Shown here: positions 16,051 to 24,600 of the stretch, piece after piece | Numbering within the stretch: position 1 is the stretch's first letter | Layout: every line of letters starts with the position of its first letter | DNA from: Hyphomicrobiaceae bacterium | Lineage (GTDB): Bacteria > Pseudomonadota > Alphaproteobacteria > Rhizobiales > Hyphomicrobiaceae | Assembly (NCBI GenBank): GCA_016793635.1 | Contig: JAEUMD010000001.1 | Span: 62,001 to 126,000 of the forward strand | Direction of reading: 5' to 3' | DNA length: 64,000 nucleotides | Position numbers and translations under genes: made by a program | Notes under the pieces: generated by a model | Database searches by the model: none | Told to the model about the DNA's origin: nothing | Seen by the model: the letters and a program-made list of their open reading frames with translations, nothing else

Positions 16051-17070
16051 TCAGCCGATGTCCTGGCTCATGACGACGAAATCTCGACCCGTCCGGGTAT
16101 CCGGGTGAAGCGGCAGGTCGGTCGTCACCAGCGTCATGCCGGGGTGCATATGCTCGTGTACCGTTGCCAGAGCGGCCTCGGGGGCGACGAGGCGCGTGAT
16201 GATGCTTTCCTCCGGCTGACCCAATCCGATGCCGTGTTGCGCATGATGGCCGATGGCGTGCCACTTGAGGCCCTGACGTGCCTCGTGCGTGTCGACGAGG
16301 ATGAAGACGTGTTGTCCGAGCGGCTGGCTCGCGTCGCGAATGTCGACGGGCGATTCCGCGATGACCTCGCCGTTGACGAGTAGCGCGCCGCGCCGGTCAG
16401 CGCCGCTGACGAGGATTGCGGCGGGCTTCGAGAAATCCACGACGTGGGCCGCCCAGGGCTGTACCTTGTCTTTTAAGCTGGCCTTGACACGATCGAACTC
16501 GTGCGCGGCGTAGCTCCCGAGCACGATGCCGGGGTGTACGACCTCGGTCGGTTCACTGTGACTGCCGGCTAGAATAACCGGCGTGCCGACGTGCGTGATC
16601 CCAAAAAGCAGCTCCGAAAACTTGAGCGGCAGCCGGATGCAGCCGTGCGAGGCGGGGTAGCCGGGCAGTTTGCCAGCATGGAGAGCCACGCCATTCCAAG
16701 TCAGCCGGTTCATGTTCGGCATGGGGGCGTTGTTGTAGGTCGAGGAGTGGTGGTTCTTGTCCTTTTCCAGGATGGTGAAGACGCCGGTCGGCGTGTCGTG
16801 CCCGGGTGCGCCCGTCGAGCAGGTCGAGACAGCGATGCGGATGCCGTTGCGGTAGACGTGCACGCGCTGGTCTGGAATCGAGACGACAATGGCGAGCGGA
16901 CCGTCGGGTGAGCGCTCGGGATGCCAGGTGAACTCACCCGGCTTGAGTTGGTGCATCTCCTTCACGACACGTTGTCCAAGGACACTGCCAACGAACAAGG
17001 CCGAGCCGCATGCGCCGAGACCGGCTGCCGCGAGACCGCTCATGAACTTGCGCCTATGAAGGACCGTCAC
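16051..17070 (-). CDS. L,D-transpeptidase (YkuD domain), exported
   Basis: Periplasmic enzyme that forms 3-3 cross-links in peptidoglycan or attaches proteins to it. From the chosen GTG the protein has 339 residues; GGGAG lies six bases upstream, and the start leads straight into a Tat-like signal (HRRKFMSGLAAAGL, then a hydrophobic stretch). The YkuD domain covers about residues 55-190 with the catalytic motif HAGKLPGYPASHGCIR, in which His and Cys are both present. A C-terminal region of about 150 residues repeats beta-strand-rich sequence and is not recognised. The frame is open nine codons further upstream at another GTG, without a good ribosome site. Confidence 0.9.
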   Translation of the reverse strand: MTVLHRRKFMSGLAAAGLGACGSALFVGSVLGQRVVKEMHQLKPGEFTWHPERSPDGPLAIVVSIPDQRVHVYRNGIRIAVSTCSTGAPGHDTPTGVFTILEKDKNHHSSTYNNAPMPNMNRLTWNGVALHAGKLPGYPASHGCIRLPLKFSELLFGITHVGTPVILAGSHSEPTEVVHPGIVLGSYAAHEFDRVKASLKDKVQPWAAHVVDFSKPAAILVSGADRRGALLVNGEVIAESPVDIRDASQPLGQHVFILVDTHEARQGLKWHAIGHHAQHGIGLGQPEESIITRLVAPEAALATVHEHMHPGMTLVTTDLPLHPDTRTGRDFVVMSQDIG

Positions 17071-17164
17071 GCCACACTCCCACGTACCGCTCACCACAAT
17101 GGCGATGAGCGTAGTCGCGTGAGCGAGCCAAATCCAGCTCCGTGCCCGCCTGGCGTCGAGGAGC

Positions 17165-18271
17165 CTACGGCAGCCCGCGCTTTTCCCGCCATTGTGCGGC
17201 CTCGGCCTCGGCCTTGCTGCGCTCGGCCTTCGGCAGCTTGGAGATAAGTTCGTCGAGCACTTTGTCGGTCTCGATGCCCGAGGCTTTGGCGATCAGCCGC
17301 CACTTGGCCGCTTCCGTCGCGCTCTTCTCGACGCCGATGCCCTCGACGTAGAGATGCGCGAGGCGGTTCTGCGCACCGGCGACGTTTTTGTCGGCGGCTG
17401 AGCGCAGGAGTGACGCCGCCTTCGGCTCATCGGCTGTGAGGCCGAGCCCGCGCAGCAGCATCACGGCATATTCGAACTGTGCCGCCGCCATGCCCTGCTC
17501 GGCGGCGAGCTTCAGCCACTTCGAAGCTTCGAGCGCGTTCGGTTGGACACCGACACCGTTCTGATAGAGCGAGGCGAGATCGTACTGAGCTTCGGGAATG
17601 CCCTTCTCGGCCGCGTAGGTCAGATGTTGCGCCGCGCGGTAGGGGTTTTCGGGCTTCCCGTCGCCGCGCAGGAACAGCAGGCCCAGATTGTAGTTGGCGG
17701 CGGGATGACCGGTGCGCGCTGCTTTTTCGAAGTGCTCTGCGGCGACCTTGCGGTTCTTCTCGACGCCTCGGCCCTCCGCCAGGAGCACGCCATAGGAGAA
17801 CGTGGCGTTGATGTCGCCGAGATCGGAAGCGCGCTTCATCCATTGTGCGGCAAGCTGTGGGTTGGCCGGTACACCGAGACCTTCGGCATGGATGCGCGCG
17901 ACCAGCATGTGGGCGGCGGCATCGCCCTTCTCGGCCAGTGCCTGCGCGAGCTTCAGCGCTGTCAGGTAGCGGCCCTGGTCAAAGGCGAGGTAGGCATCGT
18001 CCTCGCCGGACGGCGGCGTGCTTTTTCCGCCCGGGCGCGCGGCAGGGGCGACGCCGGGTGTGCCGCTCTTTTTGCCGTGCGTCGAAACGTTGGGCCCGGA
18101 AAGCTCGCCAGCCGGCTTGGCATCGGCGGCCCTCGTCGATTTAGCGCGTGCGCGGGCTTCGTCGTCGCGCTGCACCCATGAGCTGGTCTCGGCGGCGGCC
18201 CTGTCGATCGTCACGGTCGCGATTAATGCCAGGATGGCCGCGAGCGCGGGAAAGTGCCGGCGAAATTCCAT
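17165..18271 (-). CDS. Exported Sel1-repeat protein
   Basis: A 368-residue periplasmic or secreted scaffold protein. It has a signal peptide (FPALAAILALIATVTIDRAAAE), a low-complexity linker to about residue 90, then about six Sel1-like helical repeats (units such as AAHMLVARIHAEGLGV, NATFSYGVLLAEGRGV, AANYNLGLLFLRGDGK, EAQYDLASLYQNGVGV and AGAQNRLAHLYVEGIGV), each about 36 residues. A charged helix closes the protein. Sel1 repeats mediate protein-protein contacts; no partner is evident. Starts 28 bp downstream of the ThiE-like stop codon, so the two may be cotranscribed. Confidence 0.88.
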   Translation of the reverse strand: MEFRRHFPALAAILALIATVTIDRAAAETSSWVQRDDEARARAKSTRAADAKPAGELSGPNVSTHGKKSGTPGVAPAARPGGKSTPPSGEDDAYLAFDQGRYLTALKLAQALAEKGDAAAHMLVARIHAEGLGVPANPQLAAQWMKRASDLGDINATFSYGVLLAEGRGVEKNRKVAAEHFEKAARTGHPAANYNLGLLFLRGDGKPENPYRAAQHLTYAAEKGIPEAQYDLASLYQNGVGVQPNALEASKWLKLAAEQGMAAAQFEYAVMLLRGLGLTADEPKAASLLRSAADKNVAGAQNRLAHLYVEGIGVEKSATEAAKWRLIAKASGIETDKVLDELISKLPKAERSKAEAEAAQWREKRGLP

Positions 18272-18299
18272 CTCGTTCGTCTCCGCTTGTCGAAGCGCG

Positions 18300-18962
18300 T
18301 CAGGCGGCGGGCATGCCGTCGTTCAGGACACCTTCGGCATTCCTGAGGAAGGCTTGCAGATCCGCCCCGGAAAGCCCGCGCGGCAGGCGCATCGCGACGA
18401 AATCGGCGCCGGCGTCGGCGAGTTCGGCGGCGTCTGCAAGATCGGCGACGTCGAATGCCACGCAGGGGACCTCGAAGATCTCCGACCACCAATCGACGAG
18501 GTCGAGCCGGCGCTCGACGGCCGTCTCGCGGTCGCCGACGAACTCCGGGATGCCGAAGCCGATGTAGTCGACACCGGATTCGCCGAGTTCCATCGCGTCG
18601 TGGCGCGAGCGCCCGGCGTCGACGCCGAGGATGAAGCGATTGCCGAGAATTTCGCGCGCTTCCGCAGCGCGAGAGAGAATGTCCTTGGAGTTGGAGAGAT
18701 GGGCGCCGTCGGCCCGTGTGACGCGGGCAAGCTGGGCATCGTCGGCGATCAGCACCGCGACGCCAGCAGCCTGCCCGAGCTTGATGAGCGGCAACACGGC
18801 GTCGGCGTCGAGCGGCTTGTCGGACGCGGCCGTCACCAACACGGAGGACGGCTTCACGGTGGCGAGCGCGGCCGCGAGCCGGTCGGCCGCGGTCTCTCCG
18901 GCTTCGACGACCAGATACAACCGTGGCGGGGCAGGCTCGTTCGGCTCGGCGGGGCCGCTCAT
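18300..18962 (-). CDS. ThiE-like protein with divergent active site
   Basis: A 220-residue protein of the thiamine-phosphate synthase fold. The barrel pattern is recognisable (PRLYLVVEA at the first strand, VAVLIADDAQLA, DGAHLSNSKD, GVDYIGFGIPEF), but the residues expected for catalysis are altered: the usual GQ-D after the HL strand is SNSKD, and the T-K motif after the DYIG strand is replaced by VGDRET. The usual GGI phosphate loop is not visible near the C-terminus. It is therefore probably not a working TMP synthase and may be a regulatory or salvage paralogue. It sits next to the aldolase gene, a linkage familiar in Hyphomicrobiales. Confidence 0.7.
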   Translation of the reverse strand: MSGPAEPNEPAPPRLYLVVEAGETAADRLAAALATVKPSSVLVTAASDKPLDADAVLPLIKLGQAAGVAVLIADDAQLARVTRADGAHLSNSKDILSRAAEAREILGNRFILGVDAGRSRHDAMELGESGVDYIGFGIPEFVGDRETAVERRLDLVDWWSEIFEVPCVAFDVADLADAAELADAGADFVAMRLPRGLSGADLQAFLRNAEGVLNDGMPAA

Positions 18963-19362
18963 GCTCTTAATCCTGACGGGTGCTTATTTTTGACTCGGGC
19001 CGCGACGGGGGCGGCGCGGGTACGCGAGGCCGGCTCGCTATCGGCCCCTATTAGGGCAGAAAAGCGGCTGAACCGGGATCGGCTGTTCATGAACGACGGC
19101 GGCCGGGCCCGGAGCTTCCGCCCGCCGGCCCGGCCGATGGTTCCCGGTTGCCGTCCAATGTGGATCGCCGCGTACGAACCCCGCGTTTCCGCCGGTGGCG
19201 GGTGAGCGCAGACGCTAAGAGCTCTTGTCGTTCGGCTTCCCATGGGCGGGGTAGTTGCGTCCGGCTGGTACGGGCCATCCGTCCGAGGCGTCGTCAAGAA
19301 TATGGGGCGCGAGGCGGCCCGACCGGTGACGGCCGGACGCGCCAAGCACTAGTGCGAGCAGA
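18963..19362. other. Non-coding region with GC-rich hairpin, 400 bp
   Basis: Between the aldolase and ThiE-like genes. A 10-bp inverted repeat CGGCCGGGCC / GGCCCGGCCG at 19100-19109 and 19127-19136 (17-nt loop) could attenuate transcription leaving the aldolase gene, although there is no T-run. A 10-bp palindrome GCACTAGTGC (19346-19355) lies just after the aldolase stop codon. No gene is supported. Confidence 0.4.
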
Positions 19363-20400
19363 TCAGGCCGCCGCCTTCTCGAGTTTCGCTTCCCACTTGC
19401 CGAGCGCGGCGAGGCCGTTCATGCGGGCCCGGTGGGCGAATGCGCGCTGTCCCGCGGCGACGTTCTCTGCCTTGCCGCCCCAGGCCTTCAGCGCGGCGGC
19501 CTGCAATGCACGGCCGTAGGAGAACGTCAGCGCCCACGGCAAGCCGCCGATGGCGTTCATGCGCGAGAGGTGCTCCGTCGCTGCCTCGTCCGACTGGCCG
19601 CCGGAAAGGAAGGCGATGCCCGGCACGCTCGCCGGGACGCAGGTCTTGAGGCAGCGCACGGTCTTCTCGGCGACCTCGGCGGCGCTGGCCTGCTTGGGCG
19701 ATTTCTGGCCGGCGATGATCATGTTCGGCTTCAGCACGATGCCCTCGAGCCTGACGCGGGCGTCGTAGAGTTCGCGGAACACGGTGCGCAAGGTCCACTC
19801 GGTGACGCGGTAGCACTCGTCGATGTCGTGGCCGGAGTGCTCGCCGTCCATCAGCACTTCTGGCTCGACGATCGGCACGATGCCGGCTTCCTGGCACAGC
19901 GCGGCATAACGGGCGAGGGCGTGGGCGTTGGCCTTCACCGCGTTCCACGTCGGGCAGCCGTCGGCGATGGCGATCACCGCGCGCCACTTGGCAAAGCGGG
20001 CGCCGAGTGCGTAGTACTCGGCGAGGCGCTCGCGCAGCCCGTCAAGGCCCTCGGTGATGGTCTCGATCTTCGCGGTGGGGCCGGGGAGCGCCTTGGCGCC
20101 CATGTCCACCTTGATGCCCGGAACCGAGCCGGTCGCCTTCATGATGTCGGTCAGCGGCGTGCCGTCCTTCGCCTTCTGGCGGATGGTCTCGTCATAGAGG
20201 ATGACGCCGGAGATGTGGTTCTTCATGGCGTCGGTCGAGCGGAACAGCATCTCGCGATAATCGCGGCGGCTGTCCTCGGTCGAGACCGTGTTGATCTTGT
20301 CGAAGCGCTTCTTGATGGTGCCGGAGCTTTCGTCGGCGGCGAGAATTCCTTTGCCCGGCGCGACCATGCGGGCGGCAATGTCTTCCAACGTCTCGGTCAT
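19363..20400 (-). CDS. fba: Class I fructose-bisphosphate aldolase
   Basis: Schiff-base aldolase that cleaves fructose 1,6-bisphosphate into dihydroxyacetone phosphate and glyceraldehyde 3-phosphate. The 345-residue protein has the eukaryote-like class I motifs: GKGILAADESSGTIKKR at 17-32, IVPIVEPEVLMDGEH at 174-188, and the Schiff-base lysine Lys224 in GIVLKPNMII. FLSGGQS near the C-terminus is also typical. The ATG at 20400 has a GAGAGGATC ribosome site; the frame runs far upstream but only as non-coding read-through. The gene is monocistronic or followed by the ThiE-like gene. Confidence 0.95.
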   Translation of the reverse strand: MTETLEDIAARMVAPGKGILAADESSGTIKKRFDKINTVSTEDSRRDYREMLFRSTDAMKNHISGVILYDETIRQKAKDGTPLTDIMKATGSVPGIKVDMGAKALPGPTAKIETITEGLDGLRERLAEYYALGARFAKWRAVIAIADGCPTWNAVKANAHALARYAALCQEAGIVPIVEPEVLMDGEHSGHDIDECYRVTEWTLRTVFRELYDARVRLEGIVLKPNMIIAGQKSPKQASAAEVAEKTVRCLKTCVPASVPGIAFLSGGQSDEAATEHLSRMNAIGGLPWALTFSYGRALQAAALKAWGGKAENVAAGQRAFAHRARMNGLAALGKWEAKLEKAAA

Positions 20401-20924
20401 GCAGTGATCCTCTCGTTTCTTGAGGTGTGGCGGCGCATTCGTTTGGGAATATGAGGCCGCGTATAACCCTTCGCGTTTCGGGGCGGCCGGCGCACCGATT
20501 AAGCGGCACGCCGTTTCGACATGCGATGAGCGTGCCGTCATGGCGCGTTCCGGTCGAACGGCTACTGGACGGGCCGCCAATCGGACGAACGTGCTCCAGC
20601 CAAAGCTTCCAGAACACCGCCATCCGACCGCACATCTCCAAGGCGGGGCTGTGCGGCCGGGTGATGCTCCAGGTGGCAGCGCCCGCCCGTCGGCGGGCGG
20701 ATGCGTCGCCATGAACCATCGCCCCGAGGCATCGGCGCGCCACGGGGTTGGCTCATGCGGTTGCATTACGCCGGGGGGGCGCCGCTGCCAAGGCAGCAGA
20801 AAGCATGACCGTAACCGAAATAGGGCTGCGCCAGGTCAATTCGGGGCGAAAAACGTCTGGAAAGGGGGCGCGGGTCCGCCAAGGCTTTCGACTGGGACGA
20901 GCCGCGCAGTCGTTACATCGCCAC
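20401..20924. other. Non-coding region, 524 bp
   Basis: Lies upstream of the aldolase and downstream of the adenylate cyclase, both on the minus strand. It must hold the aldolase promoter near its left end. Long open frames pass through it on both strands but have neither start signals nor recognisable protein features. No RNA gene is recognised. Confidence 0.4.
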
Positions 20925-22271
20925 CTAAGGGGCGACGACAAAATACATCTCCTTGAGGCCGACACCCTTGATCTCGATCTCGCCGGTCGGCTCCAGCTCG
21001 AAAAGCCCATCCAGGCGGTCACGGCACAAGGGGCAGACCAGCACGCGCCCGGGACGGCTGCGGTTCTCCAGCCGCGCGGCGAGGTTCACGGTGTCGCCCC
21101 ACACGTCGTAGCTGAATTTCTGCGAACCGATGACACCGGCCATAACAGGCCCGGTGGCGATGCCGATGCGGATCTGGACGTCGAGGCCGCTCTCAGACCG
21201 CAGCCGCTCGATGACGCCGAGCATGTCGAAGGCGAGGCGCGTCAGGCGCACCGTGGGATCGGGAACCGGCTCGGGCACGCCGGCCGCCGCCATGTAGGCA
21301 TCGCCAATGGTCTTGATCTTCTCGATGCGGTGGCGTTCGGCCAGCGCGTCGAACTCGAGCACGATACGGTTCAGCAACTCGACCACCCGCGCCGCACCGA
21401 GTTCGCGCGCCAGCGGTACGAAGCCCGAAATGTCCGAGAACAGGATCGAGGCCTCGGGAAACGTATCGGCGATGGCGACGCCGGGCCGCCGCTTCAACCG
21501 TTCGACGACGCTGTCCGGCAGGATGTTGCGCAGCAGCCTGTCCGTTTCGGCCTTGGCGTTCTCGACGAGGCGGAATGCATACCAGACCGTGACGGCAATG
21601 AGCCCGAACGCGGTGATCGCGGTCTGGGTGTAGAGGTCGTTCAGGATGCGGGGATCGGGCCGGATGATCGCATTCTCGGACGTGAACGAAAACCAAGCGT
21701 AGAGATGCAGGAACAGCGCGCCGAGCACCACCGCGATCACGAGGCGGATGCGGCCGAGCCCGAACACGAAGAACGGGGCCGCCGCGCCGACCATCAGCAG
21801 CAGCGGCGAGCCTGCGTCGTGGCCGAGGTAGCGGGTGATGGCCGTCAACGCCACGAACTCGGTGACGACGATGACGAGCCCGCCCGCGATCTCGTTGATG
21901 CGATGCGCCAGCGGCACCAGCGATACGACGACCGCGATGGCGATGTTGATGAGAACGAGCGGGCGATAGTCCTTGCTTTCGGTCAGCCCGTACTGGAGCG
22001 CGAACCCGACCGTCGTCAGCACGATCAGGTAGGCGAACATGTTGAGGATCATCAAGCGGCGCTTGGTGTCGGGCGGATAGCTGCCCGTGCCCGTTTCCGC
22101 GAGACGCGCCAGCCCGTCGAGCACCGGGCGCAAGGGTTTCGCGAGGAGGCCGAGGAAGCGGACGGCCAGGTGAAAGCGCGCGCGGGCGGGCGGGGCCTCC
22201 TGCTCGGAGGCGCCCGCCGTCGAAAGGTCCTGCCCTGGCCCGGACGTCCGCATGCCTTCAGCCACGTGCAA
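20925..22271 (-). CDS. Membrane-bound class III adenylate/guanylate cyclase
   Basis: Makes a cyclic nucleotide, most likely cAMP. The 448-residue protein has a cytoplasmic N-terminus (about 1-75), six predicted membrane helices (about 77-240) and a C-terminal class III catalytic domain (about 255-445). Both metal-binding aspartates are visible, in ILFSDISGFVPLA and IKTIGDAYMAAAG, and the transition-state-stabilising Asn/Arg region is in DTVNLAARLENRS. Its start is only 10 bp after the stop of the Crp-like gene, so cyclase and receptor are one operon. This physical pairing strengthens the cAMP assignment but does not prove it. Confidence 0.9.
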   Translation of the reverse strand: MHVAEGMRTSGPGQDLSTAGASEQEAPPARARFHLAVRFLGLLAKPLRPVLDGLARLAETGTGSYPPDTKRRLMILNMFAYLIVLTTVGFALQYGLTESKDYRPLVLINIAIAVVVSLVPLAHRINEIAGGLVIVVTEFVALTAITRYLGHDAGSPLLLMVGAAAPFFVFGLGRIRLVIAVVLGALFLHLYAWFSFTSENAIIRPDPRILNDLYTQTAITAFGLIAVTVWYAFRLVENAKAETDRLLRNILPDSVVERLKRRPGVAIADTFPEASILFSDISGFVPLARELGAARVVELLNRIVLEFDALAERHRIEKIKTIGDAYMAAAGVPEPVPDPTVRLTRLAFDMLGVIERLRSESGLDVQIRIGIATGPVMAGVIGSQKFSYDVWGDTVNLAARLENRSRPGRVLVCPLCRDRLDGLFELEPTGEIEIKGVGLKEMYFVVAP

Positions 22272-22280
22272 GGGGCGCGA

Positions 22281-22979
22281 TCATTCGACCCCTGCGGTGA
22301 GGCTCAGCTCCTCGATGTCGCAACTGAACTTGTTGCCCTGGCGGGAGATGGCGCCATTGCTCTCGAGCATCGAAAGCGCGGTGTTCACCTTGGGCCGGCT
22401 CGCGCCGATCAGCAGCGCAAGCTCGCCCTGCGACATGCCGAGATCGATGCTAACACGTCCCTCGGTCGCGTCCGGGTCCTTCTGCCGCGCGGCGGCGAGG
22501 AAGAAGCGGGCGAGACGCACCTCGATCGGGAACAACGCGATCGCCTCGAGCTGCTGGTCAGCCTCGCGGATGCGGCGGCAGAGGAAGCGCACCACGGCAT
22601 CGACGAGATGCGGGCGGCTTTCGGCGAGGCGCATGAACGCCGCCCGACCGAGGCTCAGCGCCTGCGTCTTGACCACAGCGGTCGCGTCCGCAGAACGGGG
22701 GCCACTATCGAGCATGGCGATCTCGCCAAAGACGGCGCCGGGCTCGGCGTGGGCGAAAGACAGCTCGCGGCCTTCCGCCGTCAGTACCGAAAGGCGCACC
22801 CGCCCCGACACGACGAGGTAGATGTCGCGGCCGGGATCGCCGCGCGTGAAGATTACCTGTCCGGCATCGAACGAGGTTTCGCGCATTTCCTGCAACAGCG
22901 CGCGCCGGTCCGCGTCGTCGAGCGGCTCGAACAGCGGTGCTTGCTGCAACAGCGGGAGGACTTTGTCGTTGACGGCCAT
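22281..22979 (-). CDS. Crp/Fnr-family transcriptional regulator
   Basis: A 232-residue regulator. The N-terminal cyclic-nucleotide-binding domain (about 10-125) has FEPLDDADRRALLQEM, IFTRGDPGRDIYLVVSGRVRLS and the phosphate-cassette-like AVFGEIAMLDSGPRSADATA, which is close to the FGE...RSA pattern of cAMP-binding proteins. The C-terminal winged helix contains SQGELALLIGASRPKVNTAL. The N-terminal Fe-S cysteines of FNR are absent. The start ATG is preceded by GGAG at good spacing. It is cotranscribed with the adenylate cyclase, so it probably responds to cAMP made by its neighbour. It diverges from maf. Confidence 0.9.
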   Translation of the reverse strand: MAVNDKVLPLLQQAPLFEPLDDADRRALLQEMRETSFDAGQVIFTRGDPGRDIYLVVSGRVRLSVLTAEGRELSFAHAEPGAVFGEIAMLDSGPRSADATAVVKTQALSLGRAAFMRLAESRPHLVDAVVRFLCRRIREADQQLEAIALFPIEVRLARFFLAAARQKDPDATEGRVSIDLGMSQGELALLIGASRPKVNTALSMLESNGAISRQGNKFSCDIEELSLTAGVE

Positions 22980-23251
22980 GGTGCTCCGATCTTCTCTGCG
23001 AACGTGCCTCGGGAATGCGGCTTGGCCTAGGCGATTTATAGAACGCGGGCTGTTCCCTGTGGCAATGCATTTCGTCGAGGCTTGCAAAAGCCGGATAGGC
23101 TCTGCATTGTCCGCGCCGCTGGCGAGCGAATGGAAGGCCGCCGGGCGTTGGCCCGCGCGCAATTCTGCCTTTTCAATCTGCTCCGGAGCGAGTGTGTTCG
23201 CGGGGACGGATTGGCCGCGCGGCAGGTTCGACGAGGCCAGATGGAGAGATC

Positions 23252-24001
23252 ATGACGTCGCCGAAGGCAGCGCTGCTCAACGTCCTGCGCCGGGTCGAGG
23301 GAGGTCCGCGGCGGAAGTCGCACCGCCAGGACTTGGCCCGTGCCCGCGCCGCCAATCCGGGCGATACGGCCCGCCCCAAGCTGGTGCTGGCGAGCGGCAG
23401 CCCACGCCGTCTGCTGCTGCTTTCGCAGGTCGGGATCAAGCCGGACGCGGTGCGGCCGTCGGCGATCGACGAGTCGCCGCTCAAGGGGGAGATGCCGCGT
23501 GCGCTCGTCGCCCGCCTAGCCCGTGCGAAGGCCGAGGCCGCCCGAGACCAGATCGCCGACGACCGCGACATCGCCGATGCCTGTGTGTTGGCCGCCGATA
23601 CGGTGGTCTCGGTCGGCCGCAAGGTGCTGACGAAGCCGCAGTACGTCGAGGAGGCGGTCGCTTCGCTGCAACTGTTGTCCGGGCGCACGCACCGCGTTCT
23701 AACTGGCCTCTGCCTCATTACGCCCGACGACAAGCTGCGCACCAAGATCGTGGACACCCGTGTGCGCTTCAAGCACCTGTCACGATCCGAGATCGAGGCC
23801 TACATCGCATCACGCGAGTGGCGGGGCAAAGCTGGCGGATATGCGATCCAGGGTCTTGCCGGCTCGTTCGTTCAGAAGCTCGTCGGCTCCTACACGAACG
23901 TCGTCGGCCTGCCGCTGACGGAAGTGACGGCGATGATCGTCGCCGAGGGCTTTCCGGTCCACTTCGAGTGGGCGCGAGCGGCCGATCTCGAGCCGGAGTA
24001 G
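23252..24001 (+). CDS. maf: Maf-family nucleotide pyrophosphatase
   Basis: House-cleaning nucleoside triphosphate pyrophosphatase acting on modified or canonical nucleotides (dTTP/UTP type or m7GTP type). From the ATG at 23252, preceded by GGAGAG, it has 249 residues. The Maf core begins [19 protein letters not shown] at about residue 43, with the catalytic-aspartate region [18 protein letters not shown] and the closing [14 protein letters not shown] basic N-terminal extension of about 40 residues is longer than the usual Maf (about 200 residues); a later start might be correct. It is followed six bases later by yacG, a standard pairing. Confidence 0.92.
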   Translation: MTSPKAALLNVLRRVEGGPRRKSHRQDLARARAANPGDTARPKLVLASGSPRRLLLLSQVGIKPDAVRPSAIDESPLKGEMPRALVARLARAKAEAARDQIADDRDIADACVLAADTVVSVGRKVLTKPQYVEEAVASLQLLSGRTHRVLTGLCLITPDDKLRTKIVDTRVRFKHLSRSEIEAYIASREWRGKAGGYAIQGLAGSFVQKLVGSYTNVVGLPLTEVTAMIVAEGFPVHFEWARAADLEPE

Positions 24002-24007
24002 CGGCGC

Positions 24008-24238
24008 ATGCGTTCGAAACCGACTGGCGTTGGCGCGGTGAGTTCTGCGCGCTGCTCCATCTGCGGGCGGCCTGCGGTGCCCGAGTTTCGTCCGTTCTGC
24101 TCGCGACGGTGCGCCGATGTCGATCTTTCGCGGTGGCTCGGTGGCGTCTATGCCATCCCGACAACGGATAGCGACGCCGACGAGGATGGCGACGATGCCG
24201 CTCGTCCAGCCACGCCGCCCGACCGGCGCGGCGACTAG
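24008..24238 (+). CDS. yacG: DNA gyrase inhibitor YacG, zinc-binding
   Basis: Small zinc protein that in E. coli binds GyrB and blocks DNA gyrase. The 76-residue protein has the four zinc ligands Cys16, Cys19, Cys31 and Cys35 (CSICGRP and PFCSRRC), followed by DLSRWLGGVYAIP, the invariant YacG tail, and an acidic C-terminus. It overlaps no gene but lies six bases after maf. The TAG stop codon is part of the terminal CTAG of the palindromic element that begins at 24235, so the insertion of that element may have set the present C-terminus. Confidence 0.93.
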   Translation: MRSKPTGVGAVSSARCSICGRPAVPEFRPFCSRRCADVDLSRWLGGVYAIPTTDSDADEDGDDAARPATPPDRRGD

Positions 24239-24311
24239 TGTTCCGTCTCCGACACTTGGTTCCCAGTGCAACTTGCAATCGACCAAGTGTCGGAGACGAA
24301 AAGAACACTAG
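24235..24311. repeat. Palindromic element copy 1, CTAG-ended, 77 bp
   Basis: Left arm 24235-24260 begins CTAGTGTT and reads into CGTCTCCGACACTTGGT; right arm 24282-24311 is its complement with a four-base insertion (AAAA side) between the inner and outer stems, ending AACACTAG. The loop is 21 nt. It begins inside the yacG stop codon. Aligned to the reverse complement of copy 2, the two elements share ends, bulge and the sequence next to the loop (CTTGGTTCCC). Confidence 0.88.
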
Positions 24312-24324
24312 CAACTCGATGATT

Positions 24325-24403
24325 CTAGTGTTGCTTTTGTCACTAACGCTTGGCAGACCACCGTTCCGAAACCGGGAACCAAGCGTTAGTGACGCAACAC
24401 TAG
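24325..24403. repeat. Palindromic element copy 2, CTAG-ended, 79 bp, inverted to copy 1
   Basis: Left arm 24325-24353 (CTAGTGTTGC, a TTTTG bulge, then TCACTAACGCTTGG) pairs with right arm 24379-24403. It is in the opposite orientation to copy 1, 13 bp away. The inner stem differs from copy 1 at several positions, but both arms change together so base pairing is kept. Could act as a bidirectional terminator after maf-yacG, or be a non-autonomous mobile palindrome. Confidence 0.88.
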
Positions 24404-24600
24404 GGTTCGATCGGTTGTGTCGCAGGCGCGCTAGCGGTCCATATGGGCGTGATGGCAATCTAAGATTCCGATTCGTGCGCGCTCTCATCCGATCAAATGC
24501 CCCATAGCGGGCCGTCACATCGCGCAGCGCTTCAGAGCAGGTGTCAGCGGCCGCCGCGAGATTGTGACGGGCCGAGGAGTAGAAGCTGGGGGCTTCGCGC

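Noticed and set aside
20748-23030. A 760-codon open frame on the plus strand
   Set aside because: It is antisense to the adenylate cyclase and Crp-like genes, which have complete domain motifs. Its translation is Arg/Asp/His-rich with no recognisable fold, as expected of a shadow frame in high-GC DNA.
23041-23055. GAAC-N7-GTTC between the Crp-like gene and maf, considered as a LexA box
   Set aside because: Alphaproteobacterial LexA boxes are direct GTTC-N7-GTTC repeats; this is inverted and neither gene is an SOS gene.
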